A stretch of DNA of 32,843 nt, from NCBI GenBank assembly GCA_945863885.1, contig CAMAZY010000029.1:1-32843 (forward strand), given 5' to 3'. The notes beneath the pieces were generated by a model, which searched no databases, had not been told where the DNA came from, and was given only the letters and a program-made list of their open reading frames with translations. The position numbers and the translations under genes were made by a program. Positions 32,583 to 32,843 of the stretch are shown in pieces. Origin of the DNA: an uncultured Clostridia bacterium (GTDB lineage: Bacteria > Bacillota > Clostridia > Oscillospirales > Acutalibacteraceae). The first letter of the stretch is position 1. The number at the start of each line of letters is the position of its first letter.

Positions 32583-32632
32583 ACTCGGCTCCACCTTTGG
32601 GGGAGCTGTCACGAAGTGACTGAGGGGGTTAC
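32583..32632. repeat. Short palindromic repeat (GGGGGAGCTGTCACGAAGTGAC type)
   Basis: Two adjacent hairpins: GCTCC/GGGGAGC, and GTCAC-gaa-GTGAC, followed by TGAGGGGGTTAC. Elements of this form are, from general knowledge, frequent between genes in Oscillospirales and related gut Clostridia; no function is established that I know of. Confidence 0.65.
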
Positions 32633-32690
32633 ATGCTGACCTTTACCGCTCGGCTTGTTTTATCTACCAGTCAGTTTGTTCTCTTATACT

Positions 32691-32815
32691 ATAGCTTCCT
32701 CTATATCTTTACCTTGTGCTAATGCCGCACGGGCACTTACTTTCTTTCAGTTACGAAAGAAAGTAAGCAAAGAAGCGCTCTTTCGTAGCAGGACAACACT
32801 AAGTGTGGTCGCACT
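32691..32815 (+). repeat. Dispersed intergenic repeat with a 13-bp inverted repeat
   Basis: The plus-strand counterpart of the element at 1-48: CTATATCTTTACCTT, GCTAATGCCGC, CGGGCAC, then a perfect 13-bp inverted repeat CTTACTTTCTTTC/GAAAGAAAGTAAG (32736-32748 with 32755-32767) and CAAAGAAGCGC. Further downstream a looser inverted pair ACAACACT/AGTGT continues. No coding frame of note runs through it. Confidence 0.75.
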
Positions 32816-32843
32816 GTTGTGTGGAGGGTGATTTGTTCTCTCT

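Noticed and set aside
1-32843. Composite transposon bounded by the inverted end repeats
   Set aside because: The block contains essential housekeeping genes and no transposase or recombinase; the repeats are simply dispersed elements as far as can be seen.

Overview
The window looks like a chromosomal segment of an anaerobic, Gram-positive-type gut or rumen Clostridia (probably Oscillospirales/Ruminococcaceae; inferred from gene content, not proven). The pointers are a Firmicutes-type dcw cluster with a PASTA penicillin-binding protein, a MurE with the meso-diaminopimelate signature DNPR, two T-box riboswitches, ferredoxin-dependent 2-oxoacid oxidoreductase genes, HPr with both His15 and Ser46, and an ANTAR regulator. 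Most of it is ordinary chromosome; accessory pieces are a Phd/Doc module, an ECF sigma locus, a PadR locus and repeat-rich ends.

Layout. 1-109: truncated copy of a dispersed repeat, no gene. 110-7280 (minus): mraZ-rsmH-ftsL-pbp-murE-mraY from a near-consensus promoter with MraZ-type boxes; a 216-bp structured gap separates ftsL from pbp. 7310-10035 (minus): polA with its own promoter and terminator. 10070-11774 (plus): AT-rich zinc-ribbon/TPR membrane protein. 11814-14795 (plus): valine T-box and valS. 14887-16693 (plus): secreted propeller-like protein, then Phd/Doc toxin-antitoxin. 16721-18056 (minus): unknown protein plus ECF sigma factor. 18164-19713 (minus): murD standing alone. 19852-20262 (minus): small membrane protein. 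20418-23896 (plus): padR plus two tandem paralogous membrane proteins. 23905-31029 (minus): a seven-gene operon behind a second T-box. 31042-31989 (minus): HPr and an ANTAR protein. 31990-32843: no gene, several repeat families.

Most interesting system. The 7-kb operon at 23997-31029 encodes, in order, an XRE-cupin/acyl-CoA synthetase fusion, a P-loop ATPase, ferredoxin, three further subunits of a VOR/KOR-type 2-oxoacid:ferredoxin oxidoreductase, and a branched-chain aminotransferase. Its leader is a T-box whose best specifier reading is ATC (Ile) and whose antiterminator bulge TGGT suits a tRNA with A73. Run reductively the enzymes convert a branched short-chain acid to its CoA ester, carboxylate it to a 2-oxoacid and transaminate it. 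T-box control implies induction when charged tRNA is scarce, so I read this as an amino-acid-making route (2-methylbutyrate to isoleucine) and not catabolism. The chemistry is long known in rumen anaerobes; this genetic assembly and its control are the new hypothesis.

All assignments come from reading the sequence; no database search was possible. Starts were moved to the codon best placed behind a Shine-Dalgarno sequence where the longest frame had none.
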